A DNA stretch of 64,000 bases from Paenibacillus sp. (lineage in GTDB: Bacteria > Bacillota > Bacilli > Paenibacillales > YIM-B00363), in assembly GCA_031181325.1 (NCBI GenBank), contig JAPSKX010000001.1:61308-125307 (forward strand). The letters are read 5' to 3'. Below are positions 1 through 8,735 of this stretch, in pieces. Under the pieces are notes generated by a model. It ran no database searches. It had not been told where the DNA came from and worked only from the letters and a program-made list of their open reading frames with translations. A program made the position numbers and the translations under genes. How positions within the stretch are numbered: the stretch's first letter is position 1; each line of letters starts with the position of its first letter.

Positions 1-1
1 T

Positions 2-685
2 GACGGGTACGCGTTCATCGGCTGGAGCGACGATTTGACCGGCGTGACCAACCCGGCTACGGTCATCATGGACGGCGACAAGACGATCACGGCGAACTTT
101 ATTCGCGCGAACTTCGGGAGCGGCGATATCGGGACCGGTCACGCGGGCGCGACGGAGATCGGAGAGACGTCCGTCACGGTGAGAGGCTCCGGAACGAATA
201 TCTGGGGAATGAGCGATATGTTCAGATATGTATCCCAGAACGGACTGACCGGAGACCATACGATCGCTGCTCGAATCGATCGGGTCACCCACCAGGGCGT
301 TACCCCGCACAAGGATGTTAAGGTCGGCGTTATGGTCCGTCAAAGCGCGGATGCGGACAGCGCCCATCAAGGCATATTCCTCGACGGGAACCGCGCGATT
401 ACGCCGATCAAGCGAGATTACGCCGGCGCTTGGTCGCAGAGGAACGCGGATCCTACCGCCCCGGTAGAAGGACCCGTCTGGCTGAAAGTCGAGAAGGTCG
501 GCAACGTCGTGAAAACCTACTCGTCGCTCGACGGCGCGGAATGGATCGAGCGCAGTACGCATCAGCTGAATTTGACCGAGCCCTATACCATGGGATTGGT
601 CGTATCCGCGGCGATCGACGGTCAGTATGTAGAAGCAGTCTTCAGCGATATAACGTGGCCGGTGCCGCCCACGGGGACAAACTAG
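2..685 (+). CDS. C-terminal part of a surface/secreted protein (InlB-type repeat plus DUF1349-like beta-sandwich), 5' truncated by window edge
   Basis: The frame is open from the first bases of the window, so the true start lies upstream. The first 35 or so residues (DGYAFIGWSDDLTG, then DGDKTITANF) look like the end of a divergent InlB B-repeat (Flg_new type), a module usual in exported proteins of Firmicutes. The remaining 180 or so residues form a beta-rich module resembling the DUF1349/concanavalin-like domains that close many Paenibacillus carbohydrate-active proteins, with GVMVRQSADADSAHQG and a C-terminal AVFSDITW strand. The visible part has no catalytic motif and no anchor, so the enzymatic or binding role is unknown. 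Binding of a sugar polymer is only inferred from the family. Confidence 0.75.
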   Translation, partial: DGYAFIGWSDDLTGVTNPATVIMDGDKTITANFIRANFGSGDIGTGHAGATEIGETSVTVRGSGTNIWGMSDMFRYVSQNGLTGDHTIAARIDRVTHQGVTPHKDVKVGVMVRQSADADSAHQGIFLDGNRAITPIKRDYAGAWSQRNADPTAPVEGPVWLKVEKVGNVVKTYSSLDGAEWIERSTHQLNLTEPYTMGLVVSAAIDGQYVEAVFSDITWPVPPTGTN

Positions 686-840
686 AGCCGCCGGCATGAA
701 GGGGAGGGGACCCGCGAGCAGTCGTGAGTCTCCTTCTGTATCGCCCGCCGCAATTGGAATTGTTTGTATTGCACATAACGGAACGGGTATGATGAAGGAA
801 GCGCTCCTCGGCGCGAGTCGAACGTCAGGGGATGGTCTTT

Positions 841-1260
841 GTGAGTACGATACATAATCCCGCCGTAGCGGCGGTATTCGAACAGTACCCGGAGCCGATG
901 CGAACGCGGTTATTGTTCCTTCGCCGGTTGGTGCTGGACGCGGCGACGGAGACAGAGGGCGTCGATGCCGTGGAAGAGACGTTGCGATGGGGGGAACCCA
1001 GCTACATCGCGAAAAGCGGCAGCGCCGTCCGCATGGACTGGAAAGCGACGGCGCCTCGTCAGTATGCCATGTACTTCAACTGCAAGACCGCGTTAGTGGA
1101 CACGTTCAAGGCGCTGTATGGAGATCTGTTCAAATATGAAGGCAATCGGGCGATCGTATTCGACGAGAACGAGGAGATTCCGATCGACGAATTGAAGCAT
1201 TGTATCGCGTTGTCGCTTACATACAGGAAAAGAAAGCATCTTCCGATGCTGGGCGCATGA
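841..1260 (+). CDS. DUF1801 domain protein
   Basis: A 139-residue cytoplasmic protein with the DUF1801 (YdhG-like) fold: an N-terminal helix around FEQYPEPMRTRLLFLRRLV, then EETLRWGEPSYIAKSG and a YAMYFNCKTALVDTF core, ending in a basic tail. No signal peptide or membrane segment is seen. An ATG nine bases upstream would sit on top of the AGGGG Shine-Dalgarno sequence, whereas the GTG chosen here has it at normal spacing. The gene is monocistronic and followed by a convincing terminator. The biochemical function of the family is not established; some members are discussed as iron- or stress-related, and nothing here decides that. Confidence 0.8.
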   Translation: MSTIHNPAVAAVFEQYPEPMRTRLLFLRRLVLDAATETEGVDAVEETLRWGEPSYIAKSGSAVRMDWKATAPRQYAMYFNCKTALVDTFKALYGDLFKYEGNRAIVFDENEEIPIDELKHCIALSLTYRKRKHLPMLGA

Positions 1261-1302
1261 CGCGCGAACGGCTCGACAAAGAAATCATGACTCGCTCGAG
1301 CG

Positions 1303-1343
1303 CAGTCTTCCTTCGGCGGTTCGCCGGGGCGAAGGCTGTTTTT
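1303..1343 (+). terminator. Rho-independent terminator after the DUF1801 gene
   Basis: CAGTCTTC pairs with GAAGGCTG (one G-U pair). Inside lies a nested CGGCG-GTT-CGCCG hairpin, and five T follow directly. It separates the DUF1801 gene from the YesN/YesM locus. Confidence 0.75.
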
Positions 1344-1374
1344 GCGCCTTCCGCCGGTATTGGATCGTTGATTT

Positions 1375-1382
1375 TCTGACAT
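1375..1382 (+). promoter_or_regulatory. TCTGACAT motif, candidate -35 element of the yesN-yesM unit
   Basis: CTGACA followed 18 bases later by TATCTT gives a plausible sigma-A promoter in front of the response regulator. The octamer TCTGACAT recurs in front of the permease pair (3953-3960) and the FAD oxidoreductase gene (5871-5878). Confidence 0.35.
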
Positions 1383-1450
1383 AATGATGGTCGGGCCTCT
1401 ATCTTTCCGGGGCTTCGCTCACTACAATGAGGGAAGGGGGGATACCGGAC

Positions 1451-2170
1451 ATGAAGCGGTGCACAGTCATGATCGTGGAGGACGAGGTGCCGATGCGCGA
1501 GCAGCTGCGGGCGTTCCCGTGGGAGCGGCACGGCTTCGAGCTGGCGGGCGAGGCGCGGCACGGATTGGAAGCGCTGTCGCTGTTCGAGGCGCTGCGTCCG
1601 GACATCGTCGTGACCGACGTAGCGATGCCGTTCATGGACGGCCTGGAGCTGATGCGGAGGCTGAAGGAAGCGGATGCCGAGGCGCAGTTCGTATTGCTCA
1701 CGTGCCACAGCGAGTTCGGATACGTGCGGGACGCATTGCTCCTAGGCGCTTGCGATTACCTCGTGAAGGGCATGTATCGGGAGGCCGATCTGCTCGAAGC
1801 GCTCGAGCGGGCGAGGGGGAAGCGGGGCGAAGCGTCGAGCGTCGATCCCGGCATGCGGTTCGAAATCCGACAGGCCGTTCAATTCATAGAGAACCATCTG
1901 CACTTGCCCTTCACCGTGACGGACGTCGCGGAACGCGTGGGCCTCAGCCAGAATTACTTCGGCATCTTGTTCCGCCGCGAGACCGGACGGTATTTCCAAG
2001 ATTACGTCAAGGGGCTCCGCATGGAAAAGGCGGCCGCCCTGCTGAGAAACAGCTCGCTGAAAATATACGAAATCGCCGAGCAAGTCGGCATCGGCAATTA
2101 CAGATACTTCACCGACGTGTTCCAGAAGCACTTCGGCATCAATCCGCGGGAATTCAGGGGGAAGTCATAG
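1451..2170 (+). CDS. Response regulator with AraC-type DNA-binding domain, YesN-like (short form)
   Basis: A 239-residue cytoplasmic regulator. The receiver domain covers roughly residues 1-120, with acidic pocket VEDE, phospho-acceptor D56 in VVTDVAMPFMDG, the Thr of LLTCHSE and the Lys of DYLVKG. Two AraC helix-turn-helix motifs follow at about 140-235 (TVTDVAERVGLSQNYFGILF and KIYEIAEQVGIGNYRYFTDVFQKHFG). Typical YesN regulators exceed 500 residues; this one lacks the central region, so receiver and DNA-binding domain are joined by a short linker. The start chosen has AAGGGGGG at good spacing; an ATG at 1427 lies before that site. The stop is two bases from the kinase start, indicating coupled expression. 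It probably controls the transporter genes downstream. Confidence 0.93.
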   Translation: MKRCTVMIVEDEVPMREQLRAFPWERHGFELAGEARHGLEALSLFEALRPDIVVTDVAMPFMDGLELMRRLKEADAEAQFVLLTCHSEFGYVRDALLLGACDYLVKGMYREADLLEALERARGKRGEASSVDPGMRFEIRQAVQFIENHLHLPFTVTDVAERVGLSQNYFGILFRRETGRYFQDYVKGLRMEKAAALLRNSSLKIYEIAEQVGIGNYRYFTDVFQKHFGINPREFRGKS

Positions 2171-2172
2171 GC

Positions 2173-3957
2173 ATGAGACTTTGGCGAGCGCTGCGCAACC
2201 GGCCCTACCTCAGCATGCAGATGAAGCTGTTTTATACGCTCACGACGGCAAGCCTGATCTTATTTTCGGGTTTGCTGTTTTTTAGTTTGAACGGATTCAA
2301 GGATGCGTTCTACGAACAGAAGACGGACGATATGACGCTCTATACGGAGCGTACGGGGCAATTCCTCGACATGTACTTCCAGAACGTGAGGAACATCCTG
2401 TTGGAGGCGTCCCGGACGCTCGGGGAAGACGGGTTGCAGATGCCTGAGGAGGCGGAGGCGAATTTGGCGCGGGTGCTGGAGCTGAATCGCGAATTCATCA
2501 GCCAAATCTATGTGCTGACGGAGCGGGGAGACGTCTTATCCGGTGATCGGCTGCTCTACGACATCATCGAGCATCCCCAACTGACGGAGGCGTTCCGCAT
2601 CGTAGACGAGAACCCGGGTCTGATCAGTTGGAGCCAGCCCTATTATTCGCCTATGCTCGTCGACGACACGGTCGCGTTCGCGCTGAGCGTGACCGACGGG
2701 AGGGGCCGCAAGATCGGCACCGTCCTGGTCGAGATCAATACGCCGAAGCTGTCCGCGCAGCTCGGTAAGCTGCTGAATTCGCAGGAGAAGAGCTATGTGT
2801 TGTTTTCGGATCAAGGACAGATCATCGATTACGACCGTGCGAGCAGTTTGCTTCCGTACCGCAAGGGCAGCGTGCCGAAGCGGCTGACGGCGTCGTTCGA
2901 ACGGGAGCTGTGGGAACTGGGCAACGGCGTTCATCGCATCAAGGGCGCGTCGGACACGCTGCTGTCGATTAAGAGCAACCGCAATCAACTGGGGTGGTAT
3001 CTCGTCACCTTGACCGGGGAGCGGTCGTTCTGGCAGAGCGCGCAAGTAGTGACGCAGCGGTTCGTCGGCGTAAGCGTGTTGTGGTTCGTGCTGCTCTCGA
3101 TCATCACGTTCCTGATCAGCCGCCACTTCATCCGGCCGGTGAAGCGGCTCGCGCTGCAGATGGTTCGCTTCAACGGAGAGCGGTTCGAGTCGGCGGAGAA
3201 GGATCGACGGCGCAACGACGAGATCGGCGATCTGACGCGCAGCTACCGCCGGCTGATCGACCGCATCGGCACGCTGCTGGATACGGTCCGAGAGAAGGAG
3301 CGGAAGAAGAAGGAGATCGAGTTGAAGCTGCTGCTCAGCCAGATCCGGCCGCATTTTCTCTATAACACCTTGTCTTGCATCGGAAGTCTGGCCAAGCAGC
3401 ACCGGGTGCAGGAAGTGGAGGAGACGATCCGGTCCTTGATCGTCATCTTAACGTTCAGCATCGATAAGAAGACCGAATTCGTATCGCTCGAGGAGGAGCT
3501 GGACACGCTGCGGGCGTATGTGCAAATTTTGAAGGCGCGATACGGCGACACGTTCCGGTTCGTCGTCGATGTGCCCGAAGCGCATCTGGACTTCGTCGTG
3601 CCGAAGATGATCCTGCAGCCGCTGGTGGAGAACGCGCTGTTCCATGGGTTGGCGCTGAACGAAGCGGGCGTCATTACGATCCGGTCGGAGCGGGACGGGA
3701 CGAATCTCGTGCTCGGGGTCGAGGATAACGGCGTCGGCATGAGCGAGAAGAAGCTGCGCTCGATCCGCGAGGGGCGCGCGTACGAGGAGCGTCCCACGAG
3801 GAGCAGCGGACTGAACAGCATCGGTCTGCCCAACATCGACGAGCGGCTCAAGCTGTTGTACGGCGGGGAGTACGGGCTTCGCATCCGGTCCGCCCCGAAC
3901 GAGGGCACCGTCGTCGAGGCCGCCGTGCCTTGTCCGAGCGAATCGTTGAAAATCTGA
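2173..3957 (+). CDS. Sensor histidine kinase, YesM-like
   Basis: A 594-residue membrane sensor kinase. A transmembrane helix (about 20-40, LIFSGLLFFSL) precedes an extracellular sensor region of about 250 residues. A second helix (VGVSVLWFVLLSIITFLISRH) follows, then HAMP (RPVKRLALQMVRFN). The His_kinase domain has LLLSQIRPHFLYNTL with the phospho-accepting H394. The HATPase domain shows PLVENALFHG (N box), DNGVGMSE (G1) and GLNSIGLPNIDERLKLLYG. YesM-type kinases sense extracellular oligosaccharides, often through the neighbouring lipoprotein, and phosphorylate YesN-type partners. The gene immediately upstream encodes such a partner. The ligand is unknown. Confidence 0.94.
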   Translation: MRLWRALRNRPYLSMQMKLFYTLTTASLILFSGLLFFSLNGFKDAFYEQKTDDMTLYTERTGQFLDMYFQNVRNILLEASRTLGEDGLQMPEEAEANLARVLELNREFISQIYVLTERGDVLSGDRLLYDIIEHPQLTEAFRIVDENPGLISWSQPYYSPMLVDDTVAFALSVTDGRGRKIGTVLVEINTPKLSAQLGKLLNSQEKSYVLFSDQGQIIDYDRASSLLPYRKGSVPKRLTASFERELWELGNGVHRIKGASDTLLSIKSNRNQLGWYLVTLTGERSFWQSAQVVTQRFVGVSVLWFVLLSIITFLISRHFIRPVKRLALQMVRFNGERFESAEKDRRRNDEIGDLTRSYRRLIDRIGTLLDTVREKERKKKEIELKLLLSQIRPHFLYNTLSCIGSLAKQHRVQEVEETIRSLIVILTFSIDKKTEFVSLEEELDTLRAYVQILKARYGDTFRFVVDVPEAHLDFVVPKMILQPLVENALFHGLALNEAGVITIRSERDGTNLVLGVEDNGVGMSEKKLRSIREGRAYEERPTRSSGLNSIGLPNIDERLKLLYGGEYGLRIRSAPNEGTVVEAAVPCPSESLKI

Positions 3958-4040
3958 CATTATCGTCCGCGCCGCGCCTATTTCGCAGGGTTCCCCCAAG
4001 GTAAGATGAGGGTACCAATACGAATGACGGAGTGGATCGG

Positions 4041-4994
4041 ATGCAGGCGGATCATGTAAGCGGTTATCGCGGGACGGACGGACGGCTTCGCGCGGCGTTG
4101 CGCATGCTATGGCGTTATCGGGCGCTCTACCTGATGCTGCTGCCGGGCGTCGCGTACTTCCTCGTCTACAAGTACGCGCCGCTCTATGGAGCGCTTATCG
4201 CCTTCAAGGACTTCCAAGTGCTGCAGGGCATCTGGGCGAGCCCGTGGGCGGATCCTTGGTTTAAGCATTTCAAGTATTTCTACGATTCGCCGTTCTTCTG
4301 GGAAATCTTGCGCAACACGTTCCTGATCAGTCTGTACAAGCTCGTCTGGGGCATGCCGCCCGACATTCTGATCGCGATCCTCTTGAACGAGGTGCGCCAT
4401 GCGTTCTTCAAGCGGACCGTGCAGACGCTGAGTTACTTGCCGCATTTTCTATCGTGGGTCATTATTTACGGCATCATGATCGCGTTCTTCTCGGAAACCG
4501 GCGGTCTGGTGAATTATTACCTGAAGCAGTGGACGGGCGCGTCGGAGCCGTTCCTCATCTCGGTCGAGTGGTTCCGCAGCCTTCTCGTCGCCTCCTCGGT
4601 GTGGAAGGACATCGGCTGGGGCGCGATCATCTACCTCGCGGCGATCGCGGGCATCGATCCGCAGCTGTACGAGGCGTCCCGCATGGACGGGGCCGGCCGG
4701 TTCCGCCAGATGTGGCATATTACGCTGCCGGGCATCTCGTCGGTCATTATCCTGATGCTGGTGCTGCGCCTCGGCCATATTATGGACGCGGGCTTCGACC
4801 AAATCTACATCATGTACAACGTACAGGTGTATCCGGTTGCGGACATTATCGACACGTGGGTGTTCCGGGTCGGGCTCGAACAGCTGAATTTCAGCCTGGC
4901 GTCGGCGGTCGGATTGTTTAAGTCGGTCATCGGGCTCGTCCTCGTCTTGGCCGCGAACAGAATCGCGAAGCGGTGGGGAGGTCAAGTATGGTAA
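4041..4994 (+). CDS. Sugar ABC transporter permease, LplB/YteP family
   Basis: A 317-residue inner-membrane permease with six predicted helices and the EAA loop EASRMDGAGRFRQMWHITLPG, which docks the ATPase. It belongs to the CUT1 group that imports oligosaccharides, and the opening ALYLMLLPGVAYFLVYKYAPLYG is typical of LplB/YteP. No ATPase gene is in this locus; such systems usually share an MsmX-type ATPase encoded elsewhere (family knowledge). ATG 4041 has GGAG at suitable spacing; the GTG nine bases upstream overlaps that site. It overlaps the next permease gene by seven bases, so the two are translated together as a heterodimer. Confidence 0.95.
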   Translation: MQADHVSGYRGTDGRLRAALRMLWRYRALYLMLLPGVAYFLVYKYAPLYGALIAFKDFQVLQGIWASPWADPWFKHFKYFYDSPFFWEILRNTFLISLYKLVWGMPPDILIAILLNEVRHAFFKRTVQTLSYLPHFLSWVIIYGIMIAFFSETGGLVNYYLKQWTGASEPFLISVEWFRSLLVASSVWKDIGWGAIIYLAAIAGIDPQLYEASRMDGAGRFRQMWHITLPGISSVIILMLVLRLGHIMDAGFDQIYIMYNVQVYPVADIIDTWVFRVGLEQLNFSLASAVGLFKSVIGLVLVLAANRIAKRWGGQVW

Positions 4995-5848
4995 CGTCTT
5001 GGTCCGAGAAGGTGTACCTGACGTTCGTCTACGCGCTGCTCGCGGTCGTCGGCGCCGTCGCCGTCTTCCCGCTGCTGTACGTCGTGTCGGTATCGCTTAC
5101 GCCGTACGAGGACGTCATGCGCAACGGGGGATTTATGATCGTTCCCGAAAATATTACGTTCGCCGCTTATAAGCTGTTCTTTGCGGACTCGTTGTTGATG
5201 AACGCTTACAAGGTCACGCTCTTCGTGACGGTCGTCGGCACGGCGGTCAACCTGCTGCTGACGACGCTGATGGCGTATCCGCTCAGCAAGCGCTATTTGC
5301 CGGGCCGTACGTGGGTGCTGATGCTCGTCGTATTTACCATGTTGTTCAACGGCGGAGTCGTGCCGACGTATCTGATCGTCAAGGCGACGGGCCTCATCAA
5401 TTCGGTGTGGGCGATGATCGTGCCGAGCGCGGTGGCGGCGTTCAACTTGCTCATTATGAAGACGTTCTTCGAACATTTGCCCGACGCCATGGACGAAGCG
5501 GCTCGGGTGGACGGCGCGGGCGAGACGCGGATCTTGTGGTCCGTCGCGCTGCCGGTGTCGATGCCGATCTTCGCGACGATCGGACTGTTCTACGCGGTAG
5601 GCCATTGGAACACGTTCTTCCCCGCGATCATGTACATTAACGACGCGACGCTGCATCCGCTCCAGGTCGTCTTGAAGGCGATCTTGACGCGGTCGATGGA
5701 GACGGACGTCCAGCTCGAGGAAGTGCTGCCGACGGAGACGCTCCAGATGGCGGCGGTCGTGATGACCGCGCTGCCGATGGTAGTCGTCTATCCGTTCATT
5801 CAGAAATACTTTACGCAAGGCGCGCTGCTCGGCTCGGTCAAGGGATGA
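4988..5848 (+). CDS. Sugar ABC transporter permease, LplC/YtcP family
   Basis: A 286-residue second permease of the CUT1 transporter, with six predicted helices and the EAA loop DEAARVDGAGETRILWSVALPVSMP. The C-terminus YPFIQKYFTQGALLGSVKG is the usual signature of the LplC/YtcP group. The ATG used has GGGGAGG nine bases upstream; the GTG at 4973 lies in front of that site and is unlikely. It partners the preceding permease. The cognate binding protein is probably the lipoprotein encoded two genes downstream, past the FAD oxidoreductase. Confidence 0.95.
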   Translation: MVTSWSEKVYLTFVYALLAVVGAVAVFPLLYVVSVSLTPYEDVMRNGGFMIVPENITFAAYKLFFADSLLMNAYKVTLFVTVVGTAVNLLLTTLMAYPLSKRYLPGRTWVLMLVVFTMLFNGGVVPTYLIVKATGLINSVWAMIVPSAVAAFNLLIMKTFFEHLPDAMDEAARVDGAGETRILWSVALPVSMPIFATIGLFYAVGHWNTFFPAIMYINDATLHPLQVVLKAILTRSMETDVQLEEVLPTETLQMAAVVMTALPMVVVYPFIQKYFTQGALLGSVKG

Positions 5849-5905
5849 CGGGGAGCGGCTTGGCGGATTCTCTGACATTTTCGGTGGGAAACCGCCTGTT
5901 TTACC

Positions 5906-5920
5906 GGAGAGCGTTTCCAT
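5906..5920 (-). promoter_or_regulatory. Candidate catabolite-responsive element (cre) before the FAD oxidoreductase gene
   Basis: On the minus strand ATGGAAACGCTCTCC matches the CcpA consensus WTGNAANCGNWNNCW at 14 of 15 positions. It lies about 50 bases before the start of the FAD oxidoreductase gene, a usual place for repression by CcpA. Sequence match only. Confidence 0.4.
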
Positions 5921-5969
5921 TATGATGGCTGTAGTCACCGCAGACGAACAGAAAAGGGGGAGGATGGTC

Positions 5970-8720
5970 ATGAAGCGAACGGTCCGGATCGATGCGGACG
6001 TGCTCGTCGTCGGCGGAGGGACGTCGGGCTGCATGGCGGCGATGGCGGCCGCCGAGGAAGGCGCGGACGTCGTGCTGCTGGAGAGCGACGCCGCGCTCGG
6101 CGGCATCGCGACCCGGGGCGGCATTCACCGGTACTATTACGGCTCGACCGGCGGGCTGCAGGACGAGGTCGACCGGCGGGTCGAGGCGCTCGGCGCGTCG
6201 CTTGGCGGCAATCCGACGGGCTTCCATCCGGAGGCGAAGCGAATCGCGCTGTCCGCGATGTGCGCGGAGCGCGGCGTGCGCGTCTTGACGGAGGCGATCG
6301 TGTACGAGGCGATCGTGCTGGACGGCGCGCTCGTCGGGGCGAAGGCGGTCGCGCCGGAAGGCGTCCTAGACGTTCGGGCGCGGGTCACGATCGATTGCAC
6401 GGGGAACGGCTCGCTCGTGCGGATGGCCGGCGGCGCGATGCGGTACGGCCGCACGCTGGACGGCGTCTACCACAATTACTCCTTGGTGCCGAAGCGGGTG
6501 AAGGACGGGCAGCTCGCGTACGACAACCTGGACGCGGGCTGGGTAGACCCTTACGATCCTGCGGACGTGTCCCGCGCGTTCCTTCAGGGGCGGGAGTGGA
6601 TCTGGCGGTCGTACGCGGAGGGGCTGACGTATTTCGCGGTATCGCCGCACCTCGGCCTGCGGGAAGGCGGGCGCATCGAGGGCGAATCGGAGATCGGAAT
6701 CGCCGATTACATCGAGGATCGCCCGGCGCCGGACGCGATCGCGCGAAGCTACTCGCATCTCGACAACCACGGCTTCGACACCGGAAATGAAAGCGACTTC
6801 AGTCAGGTGTGGATCAGCGTGCTGGGGCTGTTCGCGAAGGGGCTGTGGTGCGACATCCCGTACGGCTGCCTGCTGCCGAAGGGGCTGGATCGCGTGTTGG
6901 TCGGCTGCCGCGCCTTGTCCGTCGACCGGGACGTGTCGATGGGCATACGGATGCAGCGCGATCTGCACAAGACGGGCGAGGCGGCCGGCGTCGCGGCGGC
7001 TTGGAGCGTGCGGCTCGGCTGCACGCCGAAGACGCTGAACGTCGGGATGCTGCAGCATCGCTTGGTCGAGCGCGGCGTCCTTCAGGCGGAAGACATCGGT
7101 CGCGCGCGCTCGGGGAATCTCCGCTTCCGGCAAGGGACGCTGGCGGGGAAGACGGTTTCGCGGGAAGAGGTCGGGTCGTATGCGGCGGAGCTCGTCGGGT
7201 ATTTCGACGGCGAGGAACGGTGGAAGGCGGTATGGCTGCTCCATGCGGGGCTTGCGAGCTCCGATGCGGCGCTGGACGGCGTGCTCCGGGCACTGCGGCA
7301 TCCGAAGACGTCGTTCCGCCTGTGCGCGGCGACCGTCCTCGCGATGGGAGGGCGTACCGAGGCGGCGCCGGCGCTGCTGGAGCTGCTGCGGCGCCGGGAC
7401 TCTACGAAGCTGAGCGGCCATGAGAAGTGTATGCCGGCTTGGGTCGCGTCGCTCGCGCTGCTGCGGATGTTGGGCGCCGCGGAGGCGAAGGACGAGGCGC
7501 TGCTCGCGCTGCGCGAATCTCATCCGGCGTCGGTGCAAGCGTTCGTGCTGACGTACTTGGACGGCATCGCCGCGAGGCTGGACGCCGCCGGCCGGCGCGA
7601 GGTCGCCGGGGCGGTCCGCGCCTGGCTCCGCGAGGGCGGGGAGGCGATCGGCGCGGACTACCTTATGCACGGACGCCGGCCGGAGTCGCTCCGCTGGAGC
7701 CTCGAGCTGCATGCCGCGCGCGTCTTGCGGTGCTGCGGCGACGCGGGCTGGGCGGCGCTGCGCGAGCGCTGGGCGGCCGACCCGCGCGGCTTCGTGCGGA
7801 ACGCGGCGCGGCGCATGCTGCCGGGTCACGGAGAGGCGGCAGCCGAGGCTTCTCCGGTTGCGGCCGCGGAGCACGCGCTGGGCGCGTTCGACGTCGCCGT
7901 CGTCGGCGGCACCGCCGCGGGCGTCGTCTGCGCCGTCGGGCTCGCCCGCCGCGGGCTCCGCGTCGCGCTGATCGAGGCGACCGGCAACCTGCTGGTCGAG
8001 ACGACGCGCGCGCGGCGGACCGATTGGTCGCTTCCGGGCGAGGCGGCCGAGGACGGCGCGGCGGCGGAGCTGGTCCGCCGCTTGGAGGCCGCGGGCGCGC
8101 GTCGCGGCGACCGGACGGAGCCGGTGCTCGCGCAGCTCGTCGCCGACCGGATGGTCGTCGACGCCGGCGTGCGCGTCTGGTTCGAGGCATTCGTCGTCGA
8201 AGCGACGCCGTCTGCGGACGGAGCGACGACGCTGCGGCTCGCGTTCAAGAGCAGCCGCGGGGCGCTGGCGGCGCGGCGGGTCGTCGACGCGGCGCAACTC
8301 GGCGCCGGTCACGAAGGTGGCGGCTCTCGGAACGCCGTCTTCACCGCCATGGCGCTCGACGCGCCGCTGGACGTCGAACGGCGGCTTTCCGTCGCGTCCG
8401 GGGGGACGGACTATGACGTTCGTCTGCGTCCGGGCTTCTACGAAGGCGAGACGTACTTGGACGTCGCGTTCCGCGGCGGCGGCACCGGTCTCGGCTTCGA
8501 TCGGCTTCGAGACCGCGAGCGGGTCGTCGCCGACGTCTTCGCCGAGCTGCGTTCGAGCGGCGCGCTTCCCGAGCGTTGTTATCTGGCCCATTTGGCGGAT
8601 GAACCGTGGGCGGTCCCGGCCTCGGGAGGAACCCCGTGGGAGGCCGACGCCGGCGCCGTAGGCCGGCTGCTGCTCGCCGGCGAAGCCGCGGCAGCAGCGC
8701 AATCGATTTTCAAACCTTGA
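5970..8720 (+). CDS. FAD-dependent oxidoreductase with two FAD_oxidored-type domains flanking a HEAT-like region
   Basis: A 916-residue protein without signal peptide. Residues 1-380 or so form an FAD_oxidored (PF12831-type) domain: dinucleotide motif VLVVGGGTSG, the conserved ALGGIATRGG segment, and DRVLVGCRALSVDRDVSMGIRMQRD near the domain end. Residues about 400-625 are alpha-helical with alternating hydrophobic repeats (SFRLCAATVLAMGG, FVRNAARRMLPG) reminiscent of HEAT repeats. A second Rossmann segment starts near 634 (FDVAVVGGTAAG) and continues to the end. Single-domain relatives are about 430-600 residues. ATG 5970 sits seven bases after GGGGGAGG. The position between permease and lipoprotein genes suggests action on the imported sugar or a derivative; the substrate is unknown. 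Confidence 0.85.
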   Translation: MKRTVRIDADVLVVGGGTSGCMAAMAAAEEGADVVLLESDAALGGIATRGGIHRYYYGSTGGLQDEVDRRVEALGASLGGNPTGFHPEAKRIALSAMCAERGVRVLTEAIVYEAIVLDGALVGAKAVAPEGVLDVRARVTIDCTGNGSLVRMAGGAMRYGRTLDGVYHNYSLVPKRVKDGQLAYDNLDAGWVDPYDPADVSRAFLQGREWIWRSYAEGLTYFAVSPHLGLREGGRIEGESEIGIADYIEDRPAPDAIARSYSHLDNHGFDTGNESDFSQVWISVLGLFAKGLWCDIPYGCLLPKGLDRVLVGCRALSVDRDVSMGIRMQRDLHKTGEAAGVAAAWSVRLGCTPKTLNVGMLQHRLVERGVLQAEDIGRARSGNLRFRQGTLAGKTVSREEVGSYAAELVGYFDGEERWKAVWLLHAGLASSDAALDGVLRALRHPKTSFRLCAATVLAMGGRTEAAPALLELLRRRDSTKLSGHEKCMPAWVASLALLRMLGAAEAKDEALLALRESHPASVQAFVLTYLDGIAARLDAAGRREVAGAVRAWLREGGEAIGADYLMHGRRPESLRWSLELHAARVLRCCGDAGWAALRERWAADPRGFVRNAARRMLPGHGEAAAEASPVAAAEHALGAFDVAVVGGTAAGVVCAVGLARRGLRVALIEATGNLLVETTRARRTDWSLPGEAAEDGAAAELVRRLEAAGARRGDRTEPVLAQLVADRMVVDAGVRVWFEAFVVEATPSADGATTLRLAFKSSRGALAARRVVDAAQLGAGHEGGGSRNAVFTAMALDAPLDVERRLSVASGGTDYDVRLRPGFYEGETYLDVAFRGGGTGLGFDRLRDRERVVADVFAELRSSGALPERCYLAHLADEPWAVPASGGTPWEADAGAVGRLLLAGEAAAAAQSIFKP

Positions 8721-8735
8721 GAGGATGGGTCGAAT

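Noticed and set aside
686..840. Inverted repeat near 697-740 as a terminator for the first gene
   Set aside because: The stem needs several bulges and has no T tract; not strong enough to list.
7427..8416. 329-codon plus-strand frame inside the flavoprotein gene
   Set aside because: Extremely Arg/Gly-rich, caused by GC bias in a second frame; the flavoprotein reading carries the motifs.
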